Positions 9,555-19,087 of a stretch of DNA of 64,000 nt are shown piece by piece. Origin of the DNA: JBOFDK01 sp051646925 (lineage in GTDB: Bacteria > Bacillota > Clostridia > Lachnospirales > Cellulosilyticaceae). The stretch lies in contig JBOFDK010000048.1 of NCBI GenBank assembly GCA_051646925.1, forward strand, positions 62,001-126,000, given 5' to 3'. The first letter of the stretch is position 1. Each line of letters opens with the position of its first letter. A model generated the notes under the pieces. It was not told where the DNA came from. It did not search any database and saw nothing but the letters and a program-made list of their open reading frames with translations. The position numbers and the translations under genes are program-made.

Positions 9555-11459
9555 ATGAGCCGAAAAAAATCAAATGAAGAAGCTATAATGAAATTTAGAT
9601 GGTTATTATTTTTACCGATAATAGTAGTAGTAGGAATTATACCACTTATTGTAAGGTATACAACCGTGCCGATTAATGATCCGAAAATGCGATATTTATG
9701 GAATGCAGCAACAATGGGGGATTTATTTTCGCAAACGAAGGCGCAATGTTTACTAGTAGTAGTAGCTATTATGCTTTTTATATTATTTTTGACATTCACA
9801 AAAAAAGATTTTAAATATGACAAAATGATTTTGGTGATGATGAGTGGACTTGGTGTATATGCACTAATGACTATTATATCAGCAATATTTTCACCATATT
9901 CACACACTGCTATGTGGGGAGCACCTGACAGGGGAGAAGGAGTTTTTGTGCTTTTGGCATATGTATCAGTTATGCTATATGCATTTTACATGACAAATCG
10001 TAGTGGAGATTATCGTTATGTATCAATTACGCTAGCTATACTAAGTGTAATCATGTTATTTGTAGGGATAACACAATATGTAGGAAATGATATTTTGCTC
10101 AGTAACGATATAGTTCGTGAGTTAGTAGTGCCTAGTAGTAAATATCCAGATATTGCAGAAGGACTAACACATGTATACGAAGGTGGAAATATGCATGGAA
10201 CGTTATTTCATTATAACTATGTAGGAAGTTTTGCAGCACTTATCACTCCGTTTTTTATTGCACTTATTTTTGGGGCATCAAAATGGTTAGAAAAAATACT
10301 ATATATTGTAGGTGCTATATCAGGAATAGGGTTAATGATAGGAAGTACTGCAAGAAGTGGTATGATAGGAATAGGGATTAGTGTACTTGTACTAATTATT
10401 ATAGGTGGCCGACAACTTATAAAAAAATGGTATATTACTATTGGAGTTGTAGTTATTGCAGGTATCGTTTTAGTTGGGTTTAATAGTGTAACAAACGGAG
10501 AAATATTTAGACGTATTCCGAGTTTAATCCAAGATGTTTTGATGATAACAAAATCATCAGAAGCAGAGACTAACTATTTGGATGCACTACCTATACAAGG
10601 TATAGAGCATGAAGGGCGTAATATGGATGTGCTTACACCGCATGGAAAACTCAGAGTAGACTGCACTGAGGCAAGAACGCTTAAGTTTTATGATGATGCA
10701 AATGAAGTAGTACTATATGCATATGAAGATGGAACGTACAAGACGATAGATGCTAGATTTAGTAATATTAGTTTTGAAGAAGAGACGTGGATTGGAGATG
10801 TAGAGGGGCTATGGATTATGAACATAGGCGATGCTACATTTGGTGTGATGGCAACACCTGAAGAAGGTGTACATTATTCAAATAAAATGACGGGTGAATT
10901 TATGACACTAGACGAGGCAGAGTCTATCGGATTTAAAGGCAAAGAACGTATGGGCTCAGCTAGGGGATATATTTGGTCAAGAAGTTTACCGCTAATCAAA
11001 AATAATTTGATAATAGGTAAAGGACCAGATAGTTTTATTGCACAATTTCCACAAAACGATATATTAGGACTATGGTACGCTTATGGAACACCATATATGA
11101 CGGTTGATAAACCACATAATATGTATTTACAAATAGCAATAAACGAAGGGGTTATAGCACTTATTGGATTTTTCGTACTAGTAATAGGTTATATAATTCA
11201 AAGCATCAAACTGTATGCATGGCGAATAGAATACAATGAAGCACAAAGCGTTGGAACTGCTTTTTTTGTAGGAGTTGTAGGATATTTAGGTTCGGGACTT
11301 TTTAATGACTCGGTAGTATCAGTAGCACCAATATTTTGGGTAATGCTAGGTATGGGTATGTCTATTAACTATATGGTAAAAGTATCGGAACGAAAAATGT
11401 TTGCAAATATGCCACATGCAACAATAAAAATGAAAACACGAAAGCATATAATGAAATAA
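9555..11459 (+). CDS. O-antigen ligase/polymerase-like membrane protein (Wzy_C family)
   Basis: A 634-residue polytopic membrane protein with about ten or more hydrophobic segments and a large hydrophilic insertion at about 315-470 that should lie outside the membrane. Family-like features are NYVG near 220, the GSTARSG motif near 262-268, GKGPDSF near 489, and KPHNMYLQ with His near 521, as in O-antigen ligases and Wzy polymerases. Such proteins transfer or polymerise undecaprenyl-linked glycan on the outer face of the membrane. The start has AGAGAGGG 6-7 bp upstream. It stands alone between its own promoter and a terminator, next to the divergent-operon glycan genes. Ligase or polymerase cannot be told apart from sequence alone. 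Confidence 0.8.
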   Translation: MSRKKSNEEAIMKFRWLLFLPIIVVVGIIPLIVRYTTVPINDPKMRYLWNAATMGDLFSQTKAQCLLVVVAIMLFILFLTFTKKDFKYDKMILVMMSGLGVYALMTIISAIFSPYSHTAMWGAPDRGEGVFVLLAYVSVMLYAFYMTNRSGDYRYVSITLAILSVIMLFVGITQYVGNDILLSNDIVRELVVPSSKYPDIAEGLTHVYEGGNMHGTLFHYNYVGSFAALITPFFIALIFGASKWLEKILYIVGAISGIGLMIGSTARSGMIGIGISVLVLIIIGGRQLIKKWYITIGVVVIAGIVLVGFNSVTNGEIFRRIPSLIQDVLMITKSSEAETNYLDALPIQGIEHEGRNMDVLTPHGKLRVDCTEARTLKFYDDANEVVLYAYEDGTYKTIDARFSNISFEEETWIGDVEGLWIMNIGDATFGVMATPEEGVHYSNKMTGEFMTLDEAESIGFKGKERMGSARGYIWSRSLPLIKNNLIIGKGPDSFIAQFPQNDILGLWYAYGTPYMTVDKPHNMYLQIAINEGVIALIGFFVLVIGYIIQSIKLYAWRIEYNEAQSVGTAFFVGVVGYLGSGLFNDSVVSVAPIFWVMLGMGMSINYMVKVSERKMFANMPHATIKMKTRKHIMK

Positions 11460-11463
11460 TGCT

Positions 11464-11497
11464 GAAAAAAAGCACTCCATAGAGGAGTGCTTTTTTT
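11464..11497. terminator. Bidirectional terminator between convergent genes
   Basis: A perfect inverted repeat, AAAAAAAGCACTCC / GGAGTGCTTTTTTT, with loop ATAGA. Both strands end in a T run, so it can serve the gene ending at 11459 and the convergent gene ending at 11511. Confidence 0.95.
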
Positions 11498-11510
11498 GAT
11501 AAAATACAAA

Positions 11511-12908
11511 TTAATAAGCATTTTTATTAATAAATCCTTTTAATACAGTATGAAAAATAATCTTTATATCAAAGCCAAAAGTCCAGTTTTCGATATAATA
11601 CAAATCATGAGTAATACGATCTTCTATACTCGTATCTCCGCGAAGTCCATTCACCTGAGCCCAACCTGTAATGCCGGGGCGTACTTGGTGTTTTATCATA
11701 TACTTTGGAATATCCTCTTTGAACTTGTCAACAAATACAGGACGTTCAGGTCTAGGTCCAACTATGGACATATCCCCTAGCAAAACGTTGAAAAACTGAG
11801 GAAGTTCATCTATACTAGTTCTTCGCATAAAAGTGCCCCATGCCGTCTTGCGAGGGTCATCTTTTGTAGTCCACTGAAGTTTTTCCTCTTCGCTAGATTG
11901 GACACGCATAGAACGAAACTTATACATATAAAAAGGCTTTCGGCCAAGTCCTACACGCTCTTGGCGAAAAAGAATAGGCCCCTTAGAAGTAAGTTTTGTC
12001 ATAATAGCGGCAAATACTAAAAAAGGAGAAGTTAGTACAATTGCAAAAAGACTAAACACAATGTCAAATGCACGTTTTAGAAAACTTTTAAAAATATTAT
12101 CAAGAGGTACATGACGTATATCAATCATAGGAAGACCATCTAGGTCATCCATATAAGGTTTTGCAGGTATGTATTTGTAGTAGTACGGAATGATATGAGT
12201 TTTGACACCTGTTTTTTCACATATAGATATAATATGTCCAAGCTGCGCCATATCTTCTGTGCCTATACCAAGAACTACATAATCTATGTTTTGCTTTGTG
12301 AGTATACTTTCGAGATTTGAAATAGTACCTATTATAGGAAAACTTAAAAAATTGTCATCTTCGTATTTAGACATAGGCATAACGCCACGTATACTATATC
12401 CCCAGTGAGGATGAGATACAGCTTTTTTGATAAACTCAGAACTACCATCAGAAATACCTATAATCAGGCAGTGCTTTAAGTTGTAGCCAAGACGTCTATA
12501 TTTTCGCAGAGTAAAACGGATAAATATACGTATACCTATAGTAAAAAATATATTTACTATAAAAAATATAAGAATAGTCAAACGAGAATAATCTATAATA
12601 CGAAAAACAAATAGCCCAACAGTTAGCATAAGAACTGATATAGTATTCGTCTGAACTATAGCACTAATCTCATGATGCATAGGCTTAGTTCGGCGCGTAC
12701 TATATAGGTCAAAAGTATGGTATAGAAGAAGATAGCACGGTAAACTAATCAAAATAGGTAATCCGTACTGCCTAAGGCTAAAAGATGGAAAACCTGAAGA
12801 TAATATGTAAAAACGTATGTAATAAGCAATTAAAAAACTAAGTACAACCAAACACAAATCTATACAGACCTGAAGCCGGTTTAGATATTTTTGATTTTCA
12901 CGAATCAT
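11511..12908 (-). CDS. Undecaprenyl-phosphate sugar phosphotransferase (polytopic, WcaJ/WbaP-like)
   Basis: A 465-residue protein. I start it at the ATG at 12908 (MIRENQKYL), which has AAGGAGG about 10 bp upstream; the longer open frame would cross the divergent promoter region. The N-terminal part has four to five hydrophobic segments. A CoA-binding-like Rossmann region follows (CLIIGISDGSSEFI). The C-terminal 190 residues are the bacterial sugar transferase domain (KRAFDIVFSLFAIV, FRQERVGLGRKPFYMYKF, RTSIDELPQFFNVL, MSIVGPRPERP, RPGITGWAQVNG). It starts a lipid-linked glycan by moving sugar-1-phosphate onto undecaprenyl phosphate. It faces away from the rfbA operon and probably initiates the glycan built by that operon. 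The sugar is not known. Confidence 0.9.
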   Translation of the reverse strand: MIRENQKYLNRLQVCIDLCLVVLSFLIAYYIRFYILSSGFPSFSLRQYGLPILISLPCYLLLYHTFDLYSTRRTKPMHHEISAIVQTNTISVLMLTVGLFVFRIIDYSRLTILIFFIVNIFFTIGIRIFIRFTLRKYRRLGYNLKHCLIIGISDGSSEFIKKAVSHPHWGYSIRGVMPMSKYEDDNFLSFPIIGTISNLESILTKQNIDYVVLGIGTEDMAQLGHIISICEKTGVKTHIIPYYYKYIPAKPYMDDLDGLPMIDIRHVPLDNIFKSFLKRAFDIVFSLFAIVLTSPFLVFAAIMTKLTSKGPILFRQERVGLGRKPFYMYKFRSMRVQSSEEEKLQWTTKDDPRKTAWGTFMRRTSIDELPQFFNVLLGDMSIVGPRPERPVFVDKFKEDIPKYMIKHQVRPGITGWAQVNGLRGDTSIEDRITHDLYYIENWTFGFDIKIIFHTVLKGFINKNAY

Positions 12909-12938
12909 AAAAAAGAGCCTCCTTGCAATTATACATAC

Positions 12939-12967
12939 ATTATACGCTTTTCGACATAAATATACAA
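12939..12967 (-). promoter_or_regulatory. Promoter of the sugar transferase gene
   Basis: On the minus strand, TTGTAT (12967-12962), a 17-bp spacer, then TATAAT (12944-12939). A second TATAAT lies 11 bp further downstream (12933-12928). The site is back to back with the rfbA promoter about 50 bp away. Confidence 0.65.
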
Positions 12968-13014
12968 ATGCAAGAACTTCCACATAAAAAAAACGATATT
13001 TACACAACAGAAAA

Positions 13015-13034
13015 AACAAAACATGGTATAATAA
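13015..13034 (+). promoter_or_regulatory. Extended -10 promoter of the rfbA operon
   Basis: TGGTATAAT (TATAAT at 13027-13032) in the context AAACATGGTATAATAA matches the promoter block at 9501-9520 with one mismatch over 20 bp. There is no clear -35 at normal spacing. It drives rfbA and the four genes behind it. Confidence 0.6.
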
Positions 13035-13064
13035 GACCAAAAAACGTAATAAAGGGGTGATTGG

Positions 13065-13931
13065 GTGAAAGGAATTATATTGGCAGGAGGAAGCGGTACA
13101 AGACTGTATCCGATTACAAAAGCTATATCAAAGCAAATGTTACCAGTTTACGATAAGCCGATGATATACTATCCGCTGTCAACACTGATGCTTGCAAATA
13201 TACGAGACGTTCTTATCATATCAACACCTAGAGACGTTCCAGTATACAAAGAATTACTCGGAAACGGAACAGAACTTGGTATGAACTTGGAGTATGCAGT
13301 ACAAGATATGCCAAAAGGACTTGCAGAAGCATTTATAATAGGAGAAAAATTCATAGGTGATGATAGCGTAGCATTAGTACTTGGAGACAACATATTCTAT
13401 GGACATGGATTTACAGGTGTACTAAAAAAAGCAGCAAAAGTATGTGATGGCGCAGTTATTTTTGGGTATAACGTCACAAACCCAGCCGCATTTGGAGTAG
13501 TAGAGTTTGCCCCAGCTGGCAACGTACTATCTATAGAAGAAAAACCTAGCGTGCCAAAATCAAACTACGCAGTACCAGGACTGTATTTTTATGATAATAC
13601 AGTTATTGGGCGTGCAAAAAAAGTTACTCCGTCAAATAGAGGAGAGCTTGAAATTACAGAAATACATAACGACTACCTAAAAGATAAAAAACTAACAGTA
13701 GAACTTTTTGGAAGAGGAATGGCATGGTTAGATACAGGAACGTGCGAAGGACTGACAGAAGCAAGTAGTTTTGTGCAAGCAGTACAAAAACGCCAAGGAC
13801 TATATGTAGCATGTATAGAAGAAATAGCGTATAACAACGGGTGGATTGATAAAACACAGATTCATAAATTAGCTATGCAAATGGAAAAAACAGAATACGG
13901 ACAATATCTACTAAAAATAGTAGAAAGTTAA
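13065..13931 (+). CDS. rfbA: Glucose-1-phosphate thymidylyltransferase
   Basis: A 288-residue RmlA protein. The GTG start at 13065 has AAAGGGG 7 bp upstream. Diagnostic motifs are LAGGSGTRLYPIT at about 6-18 (nucleotide loop), QMLPVYDKPMIYYPLS, GDNIFYGHG and VEFAPAGNVLSIEEKP. It joins dTTP and glucose-1-phosphate to make dTDP-glucose, the first step toward dTDP-rhamnose and other dTDP-6-deoxysugars. It opens an operon of glycosyltransferases. The next steps, rfbB and rfbD, lie about 46-48 kb downstream in this window, and rfbC is not seen. The length is that of the family. Confidence 0.95.
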   Translation: MKGIILAGGSGTRLYPITKAISKQMLPVYDKPMIYYPLSTLMLANIRDVLIISTPRDVPVYKELLGNGTELGMNLEYAVQDMPKGLAEAFIIGEKFIGDDSVALVLGDNIFYGHGFTGVLKKAAKVCDGAVIFGYNVTNPAAFGVVEFAPAGNVLSIEEKPSVPKSNYAVPGLYFYDNTVIGRAKKVTPSNRGELEITEIHNDYLKDKKLTVELFGRGMAWLDTGTCEGLTEASSFVQAVQKRQGLYVACIEEIAYNNGWIDKTQIHKLAMQMEKTEYGQYLLKIVES

Positions 13932-13971
13932 ATATGAACATAAAGTGTATAGTAAAGGATGGGATACGGGA

Positions 13972-15297
13972 ATGAAAATATTAATAGTGACAAGCTGGGC
14001 GTTACCGTGTCATAACGGAGGAGTTGCACAAGTTACACATCATCTAGCCAAAGAGTTCATATCCAAAGGTCATGAAGTGAGTATATTTGCACTCGACTAT
14101 GATCCATCAAAATCAGTTGGACAAATAGATAGTTTTGAGTACGAAGGCTACAAAATACGTACAATCAAAAGTGATTACATGCACCAAAACAGGCTGCATG
14201 CTTTGGAAGAAAACAACTATAATCAGCCGTCTATAGAGGCGCCATTTTGTGATTATTTAGAAGAGATAAAACCTGATATCGTACAGTTTCAGAGCATTCA
14301 AGGAATGGGCGCAAACTTGATAAAAGTTGCAAAACAACTAAACTACAAAACAGTTGTTACTATGCATGACTGGTGGTGGCTATGTCCAAATAGTTTTATG
14401 GCAGATCAAAATGATAAGTGTTGCCTTCAAAAAAATATAGATGATAGCAAATGTAAAAAATGTATTAAAGATACGATATCGCAGCTAGATGCAGAAAATT
14501 TCTTAAAAAAACGTAACCAATATTTAAAAACTATATTAGAAAAAGATGTAGATCAAGTTTTGGTCGTTACAGAATATCTCAAAACATATTTTCAAAATAA
14601 CATGCCATATATAGAGAATATAAAAGTAGATATAAATGGTGTAGAAGAAGGAATAATACATAATCAGGCAAAGAAAAACGAAGTAATAAAAATAGGATTT
14701 TTAGGCGGAGTTCAGAGACTAAAAGGATACGAACTGTTACAAAAAGCAGTGCCACATATTCAGTCAAAAGGATGGGAACTGCATATTTATAGCGTGCCAA
14801 AAGTCAATAAACATGGACTGAAAAAAGCATGGTCATATCTAAAAAGCCAAGGACTACGAAAACTAAAAGTCAAACTAAAACAAGTTTTAAAAGCACATTC
14901 GGTTCAACCATCAAATGGAAAAATCATCATCCACCCTCCATACGATACGTTTGAAAAAGAGACAGTGTTTCAAGAATTTGATATATTACTTTCATTATCT
15001 ATAGTCAAAGAATCGTCATCACTCGTAGTTAGAGAAGCACTAATTCGAAATATACCTGTACTTACTACCGACTCAGGAGGACCTTTAGAAGTAGTAATGC
15101 CAGGGATAAACGGAGAAGTAGTGCGGGAGCTCACACCGAAAGCAGTAGCAGAAGGTATAGACCAAATGATACAGGGCGAGCATTACAAAAAACTTAGAGA
15201 AAATATGCAAAAGAATCCGTATACATATACGTATGAAAATCAAGCGACTTCCTTAGAAAAAATATACAAAGAAGTAAATAGGAGGCAAAGCGGATGA
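13972..15297 (+). CDS. Family 4 glycosyltransferase
   Basis: A 441-residue GT-B glycosyltransferase. I prefer the ATG at 13972 (MKILIVTSW), since the N-terminal beta strand and the NGGVAQVTHHLAKEF loop start there; an in-frame GTG 27 bp upstream is possible but lacks a better ribosome site. The C-terminal half has the GT4 donor-binding region (IGFLGGVQRLKGYELL, then ESSSLVVREALIRNIPVLT with the E-x7-E pattern). A Cys-rich stretch (CCLQ...CKKCIKD, near residues 145-160) is as in several cell-wall GT4 enzymes. Its stop overlaps the start of the next gene, so the two are translationally coupled. The sugar and acceptor are unknown. Confidence 0.85.
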   Translation: MKILIVTSWALPCHNGGVAQVTHHLAKEFISKGHEVSIFALDYDPSKSVGQIDSFEYEGYKIRTIKSDYMHQNRLHALEENNYNQPSIEAPFCDYLEEIKPDIVQFQSIQGMGANLIKVAKQLNYKTVVTMHDWWWLCPNSFMADQNDKCCLQKNIDDSKCKKCIKDTISQLDAENFLKKRNQYLKTILEKDVDQVLVVTEYLKTYFQNNMPYIENIKVDINGVEEGIIHNQAKKNEVIKIGFLGGVQRLKGYELLQKAVPHIQSKGWELHIYSVPKVNKHGLKKAWSYLKSQGLRKLKVKLKQVLKAHSVQPSNGKIIIHPPYDTFEKETVFQEFDILLSLSIVKESSSLVVREALIRNIPVLTTDSGGPLEVVMPGINGEVVRELTPKAVAEGIDQMIQGEHYKKLRENMQKNPYTYTYENQATSLEKIYKEVNRRQSG

Positions 15298-16349
15298 TTA
15301 AAGTAAGTGTGGTTATTCCAGCATACAACACTGAGAAACACATTGAAAGTTGCTTAAAAAGCCTAGAAATGCAAACGTTAAAAGATATAGAATTCATAAT
15401 TGTAGATGATGGATCTACAGATAAGACCGCTGAAATAGCGGATAAGTGGGCAGCAAAAGATGCACGTTTTAGAGTAGAGCATATACAAAACGGAGGCGCA
15501 GGTAAAGCTAGAAATCATGGTATGACATATGCCAAAGGAGAGTATATAGGATTTGTAGATAGCGATGATATAGTAGAAAATACAATGTTTGAAAAACTAT
15601 ATGAGGCAGCTACCAAATATGAAGTGCCAGTTGCGATGTGCAATCATACAGATGTTATAAAAGAAAAAAGCTATCCATATGACTTACCTGTTTCAGAAGG
15701 GCGAATAGAACAAGAAGAGATAACAAAATGTTTGATAGTTCCACTAATCGGAGGATGTACGTTAAATACTACCGAAGAAGGTGTAGTATCAGGATACATA
15801 TGGAGAATGTTATTTAAGAAAAAGTTTTTGGAAGAAAACAAAATAACATTTGAGTCAGAGCGAGTAGTTAGATATGAAGACTTAGTATTTGTTATGCAGA
15901 CGTTACAAAAAGCGTCTCAAATTGCAATTGTAAAAGAGTCATTATACAATTATTATCACAGAGCAGGCTCACTAGTATATACATACAAAAAAGACGTATG
16001 GGATAGGCAAAAAGAACTTCAAAAAGCACTGGTAAAACTAACACAGCATATAAAAACACCAGAAGTTAAGACTAGGCTACAAGCTAAAGAAATAATAGGG
16101 TTATTAGAGGCTGTAGATCACACAGTAGGTAGTAATAGTTACAACGTGAGGAGTAGTGTGATAAATAGTATTCGCCATATGAGAGAAGAAGTAGATTTAG
16201 AACTAATACTAGAAGATAAACTACTTAGTAGTGCCACAAAGATGCGACGTCTAAAATTACGATATTTAACAAATAAAAATTATAAGAAGTTGTACTATGT
16301 AACCTATGTGCTTTGCCAGATGAAAAAGTATAGAGGAGACATATTATGA
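15294..16349 (+). CDS. Family 2 glycosyltransferase
   Basis: A 351-residue GT-A enzyme: VSVVIPAYNTEKHIE at the N-terminus, VDDGSTDKT near residue 38, GKARNHGM, and the DxD-like VDSDD near 90. The C-terminal half is helical. It starts at an ATG that overlaps the previous stop (ATGA), with AGGAGG upstream, and its own stop overlaps the next gene. It adds a sugar from a nucleotide donor to the growing lipid-linked glycan on the inner face of the membrane. Specificity cannot be read from the sequence. Confidence 0.88.
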   Translation: MIKVSVVIPAYNTEKHIESCLKSLEMQTLKDIEFIIVDDGSTDKTAEIADKWAAKDARFRVEHIQNGGAGKARNHGMTYAKGEYIGFVDSDDIVENTMFEKLYEAATKYEVPVAMCNHTDVIKEKSYPYDLPVSEGRIEQEEITKCLIVPLIGGCTLNTTEEGVVSGYIWRMLFKKKFLEENKITFESERVVRYEDLVFVMQTLQKASQIAIVKESLYNYYHRAGSLVYTYKKDVWDRQKELQKALVKLTQHIKTPEVKTRLQAKEIIGLLEAVDHTVGSNSYNVRSSVINSIRHMREEVDLELILEDKLLSSATKMRRLKLRYLTNKNYKKLYYVTYVLCQMKKYRGDIL

Positions 16350-19087
16350 GAACAGAAAAAGCAGTAACCAACTTGAAAATGGCTATGGTATACCAAGCTT
16401 GCGTGTTATTTATGAGCTTTGTAGACCGAAAACTATTTCTAGAAATATTAGGAATTGAATATTTAGGAGTGCATGGACTATTTGGAAACATGATAAGCAT
16501 GCTAGCACTAGCAGAACTAGGTGTAGGGACAGCTATTATATATAATCTATACAAACCATTAGCAGAGCAGAACGAAGCAAAAGTTAGTGCATTAATGAGT
16601 TTGTATCGTAAGATGTATTTTTATATAGGATTAGTAATACTTGTACTAGGTATGGGAATGATGGTTACATTGCCTATATTTATTCAAGATGTAGCATTGC
16701 CTATGAAACCATTATATATAGCATACGGAATATTTGTACTAGGAACAGTAGCTACATACTGGACAGGATACAAAAGGTCACTACTTTATGCAGACCAACG
16801 TAATTATGTTGCACAAGTAGGAGATATGGCTTGCACTGTAGGCGGGGCTGTACTAAAAATATTGACACTAGTATTTGCACCGAGTTACACGTTATACGTT
16901 ATAGTACACGTTATATCAAAAATAATACCAAACATATATGCAGCATTTAAAGTGAATCAGCTATATCCGTATTTGAAAAAATATAAAGAGGTACTAGTAG
17001 GAGATGAAAAAACAAAAGTTACAAACAACGTAAAAGATTTGTTTGTACACAAGATGTCTTTCTTTGTTGTGAACTCGACAGACAATATGATAATTTCGTT
17101 TTTTACAGGAGTTGCAACAGTAGGGTTTGTAGGCAACTACCAAATTATTATATCAGCTATAATGAGTTTTATAGGACAAGGGATAGACTCGCTTCAAGCA
17201 AGCCTTGGAAACTTAGTTACGACAGAGAAAAAAGAACAAGTAGTAGAAGTATATGACAAAATACAGTTTGCAGTATTTTGGGTAGCTAGTGTAACATCGG
17301 TATGCCTAATGGGACTTATAACACCATTTGTATCGTTATGGCTTGGCGAAGAGTACGTACTAAGCTACGGAATTGTATTAGTAATGCTACTCAATTTTGT
17401 ACTATGGGTAATGACACGCCCAATATGGCAGATGATGAGTGTATCTGGGTTATTCAAAGAAGATAAATACAACGCATTAGCAGAAATGCTAGTAAACCTA
17501 GTATTTTCATTAATTCTCGTTCAGAAAATAGGAGTTATGGGAGTATTTTTAGGAACAAGCTGTAGCTATTTGGTAAGCTGGGTTTTAAAAGCAGTTATAC
17601 TTCACAAAAAATTCTTTGGCGAAGGGCTAAAAAAATATGCAGTATATACGATAGGCTATGTTGGTCTAATTATGTTAGAACTAATATTTGTAGAATATAT
17701 ACTAAGGTACACAGTAGTGGATAATGCAATGCTAACATTTGTATTCAAACTTGCAGTATGCGCTGTAGTGCCAAATGTTATTAACTTGCTCATATTTATG
17801 AGATACAAACATTTTATATATTACAAAGAACTTGTTATAATGCAAATCAAAAAAGTAGAAAAAATAGATAGATTTGATACGATATTTACAAAAGTCATAA
17901 TGGTATTGCTAATGATAATACCATTTCACCATACAATAGGTGGTATAGAGGTTACTATAGGAAAATTCTGTAGTATGGCAATAGCATTAATATCTATGGC
18001 ATACATAGTATATCAAGGTATAGTTAGAGGTAATGTATCAAAAAAACGTCAATACCATATTTGGTTATACGGAGTATTTTGCGTAGCAATACTACTATAC
18101 GGAATAGTAACAGGTGGAGAAGAAGGTCTTCGAATGGCAGGGTATATGATTGCTGTTACATGCACAGGGGTAGCGGCAAGTTGTATGAATTGGCAAAAAC
18201 TCGGACGAGGAGCTTGGCTAGCAGATATAGGAATATTAGCATGGCTATATTACATAGTGAAATTGACAATGCCATTAGAAAATAAAAATAGCCTTAGAAT
18301 AATATTTGGCAATTCAAATTTATTTGGGGCATTTATACTATTTATGATATGTATTATAGCTATGCTATACGGAATAACAAAAGGAGAACGATACATACTA
18401 TACATCGTTCTATACTTACCATTTCTTATAATGAGTGACTCAAGAGGTTCTATGATAGCAGTTTTAGGCGCAGTAATATGTTATATGATATGGCTAGTAA
18501 GTAGTAGGTGGAGAGTTACGCATTACAGTATCATTGTAGTACTATTTTTAGGATTAGCAGGGCTTGTATATATATATCCGCAGCTAACATCGTTAGAAGG
18601 CATAGGAGAGTTTAACGTATGGATACGAGAACTGACTAGCAAATCATTATTTAGCGGAAGAGAAACTATGTGGATACAGGCACTAGATGCACTGAAAGAA
18701 CAACCTATGTGGGGATATGGTCTAAATACTAATATGCAAGAAATATTTAGAGCGCAACACTATGCATGGAACCGCGGCGCACACAACCAGTTCATTCAAA
18801 TAGCTCTATGGGGCGGAATGGTAGGAGTAACACTAGCAACAGTAGCTTGTGGGTATTTGTGGCATTTGTTCTACAAAACAGCAAAATGCAAAACTACTCG
18901 TATAGGTGCAAGTGTATTCGTAGCAGTATTTGTAATTAGCATGTTTGAGAGTTTCACACTAGGAGAGATAGTACCTTTTGGGATTATGCAGTGGTGTATA
19001 ATAGGTATAGGTCTTAGTGCATGCACGAATAATAATAATAAAGAGAACATAGAAGAGATAATAAGTGATAAAGAAGGAGGAGAATAA
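16346..19087 (+). CDS. Fused polysaccharide flippase and ligase/polymerase (Wzx-Wzy-like fusion)
   Basis: A 913-residue protein with some 22-25 hydrophobic segments, about twice the size of a flippase. Residues 1 to about 490 look like a PST/Wzx flippase (VFLEILG-type start, FGNMISMLALAELGVGTAI, VHKMSFFVVNSTDNMIISFF). After a short charged linker near 495-515 (KKVEKIDRFD), the rest looks like an O-antigen ligase/Wzy protein (FGNSNLFGAFILF, MSDSRGSMIAVLGA, FSGRETMWIQALDAL, GYGLNTNM, RGAHNQFIQIALWGG). The open frame is uninterrupted, and the overlapping starts and stops on both sides argue that the fusion is real rather than a missed stop. Coupling export and polymerisation in one chain is inference. 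Confidence 0.8.
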   Translation: MRTEKAVTNLKMAMVYQACVLFMSFVDRKLFLEILGIEYLGVHGLFGNMISMLALAELGVGTAIIYNLYKPLAEQNEAKVSALMSLYRKMYFYIGLVILVLGMGMMVTLPIFIQDVALPMKPLYIAYGIFVLGTVATYWTGYKRSLLYADQRNYVAQVGDMACTVGGAVLKILTLVFAPSYTLYVIVHVISKIIPNIYAAFKVNQLYPYLKKYKEVLVGDEKTKVTNNVKDLFVHKMSFFVVNSTDNMIISFFTGVATVGFVGNYQIIISAIMSFIGQGIDSLQASLGNLVTTEKKEQVVEVYDKIQFAVFWVASVTSVCLMGLITPFVSLWLGEEYVLSYGIVLVMLLNFVLWVMTRPIWQMMSVSGLFKEDKYNALAEMLVNLVFSLILVQKIGVMGVFLGTSCSYLVSWVLKAVILHKKFFGEGLKKYAVYTIGYVGLIMLELIFVEYILRYTVVDNAMLTFVFKLAVCAVVPNVINLLIFMRYKHFIYYKELVIMQIKKVEKIDRFDTIFTKVIMVLLMIIPFHHTIGGIEVTIGKFCSMAIALISMAYIVYQGIVRGNVSKKRQYHIWLYGVFCVAILLYGIVTGGEEGLRMAGYMIAVTCTGVAASCMNWQKLGRGAWLADIGILAWLYYIVKLTMPLENKNSLRIIFGNSNLFGAFILFMICIIAMLYGITKGERYILYIVLYLPFLIMSDSRGSMIAVLGAVICYMIWLVSSRWRVTHYSIIVVLFLGLAGLVYIYPQLTSLEGIGEFNVWIRELTSKSLFSGRETMWIQALDALKEQPMWGYGLNTNMQEIFRAQHYAWNRGAHNQFIQIALWGGMVGVTLATVACGYLWHLFYKTAKCKTTRIGASVFVAVFVISMFESFTLGEIVPFGIMQWCIIGIGLSACTNNNNKENIEEIISDKEGGE

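Noticed and set aside
12909..13040. Longer N-terminus for the sugar transferase gene (open frame up to 13040)
   Set aside because: It would run through the divergent promoter region and the rfbA -10 box, has no ribosome site, and adds residues unlike the family. The ATG at 12908 has AAGGAGG.
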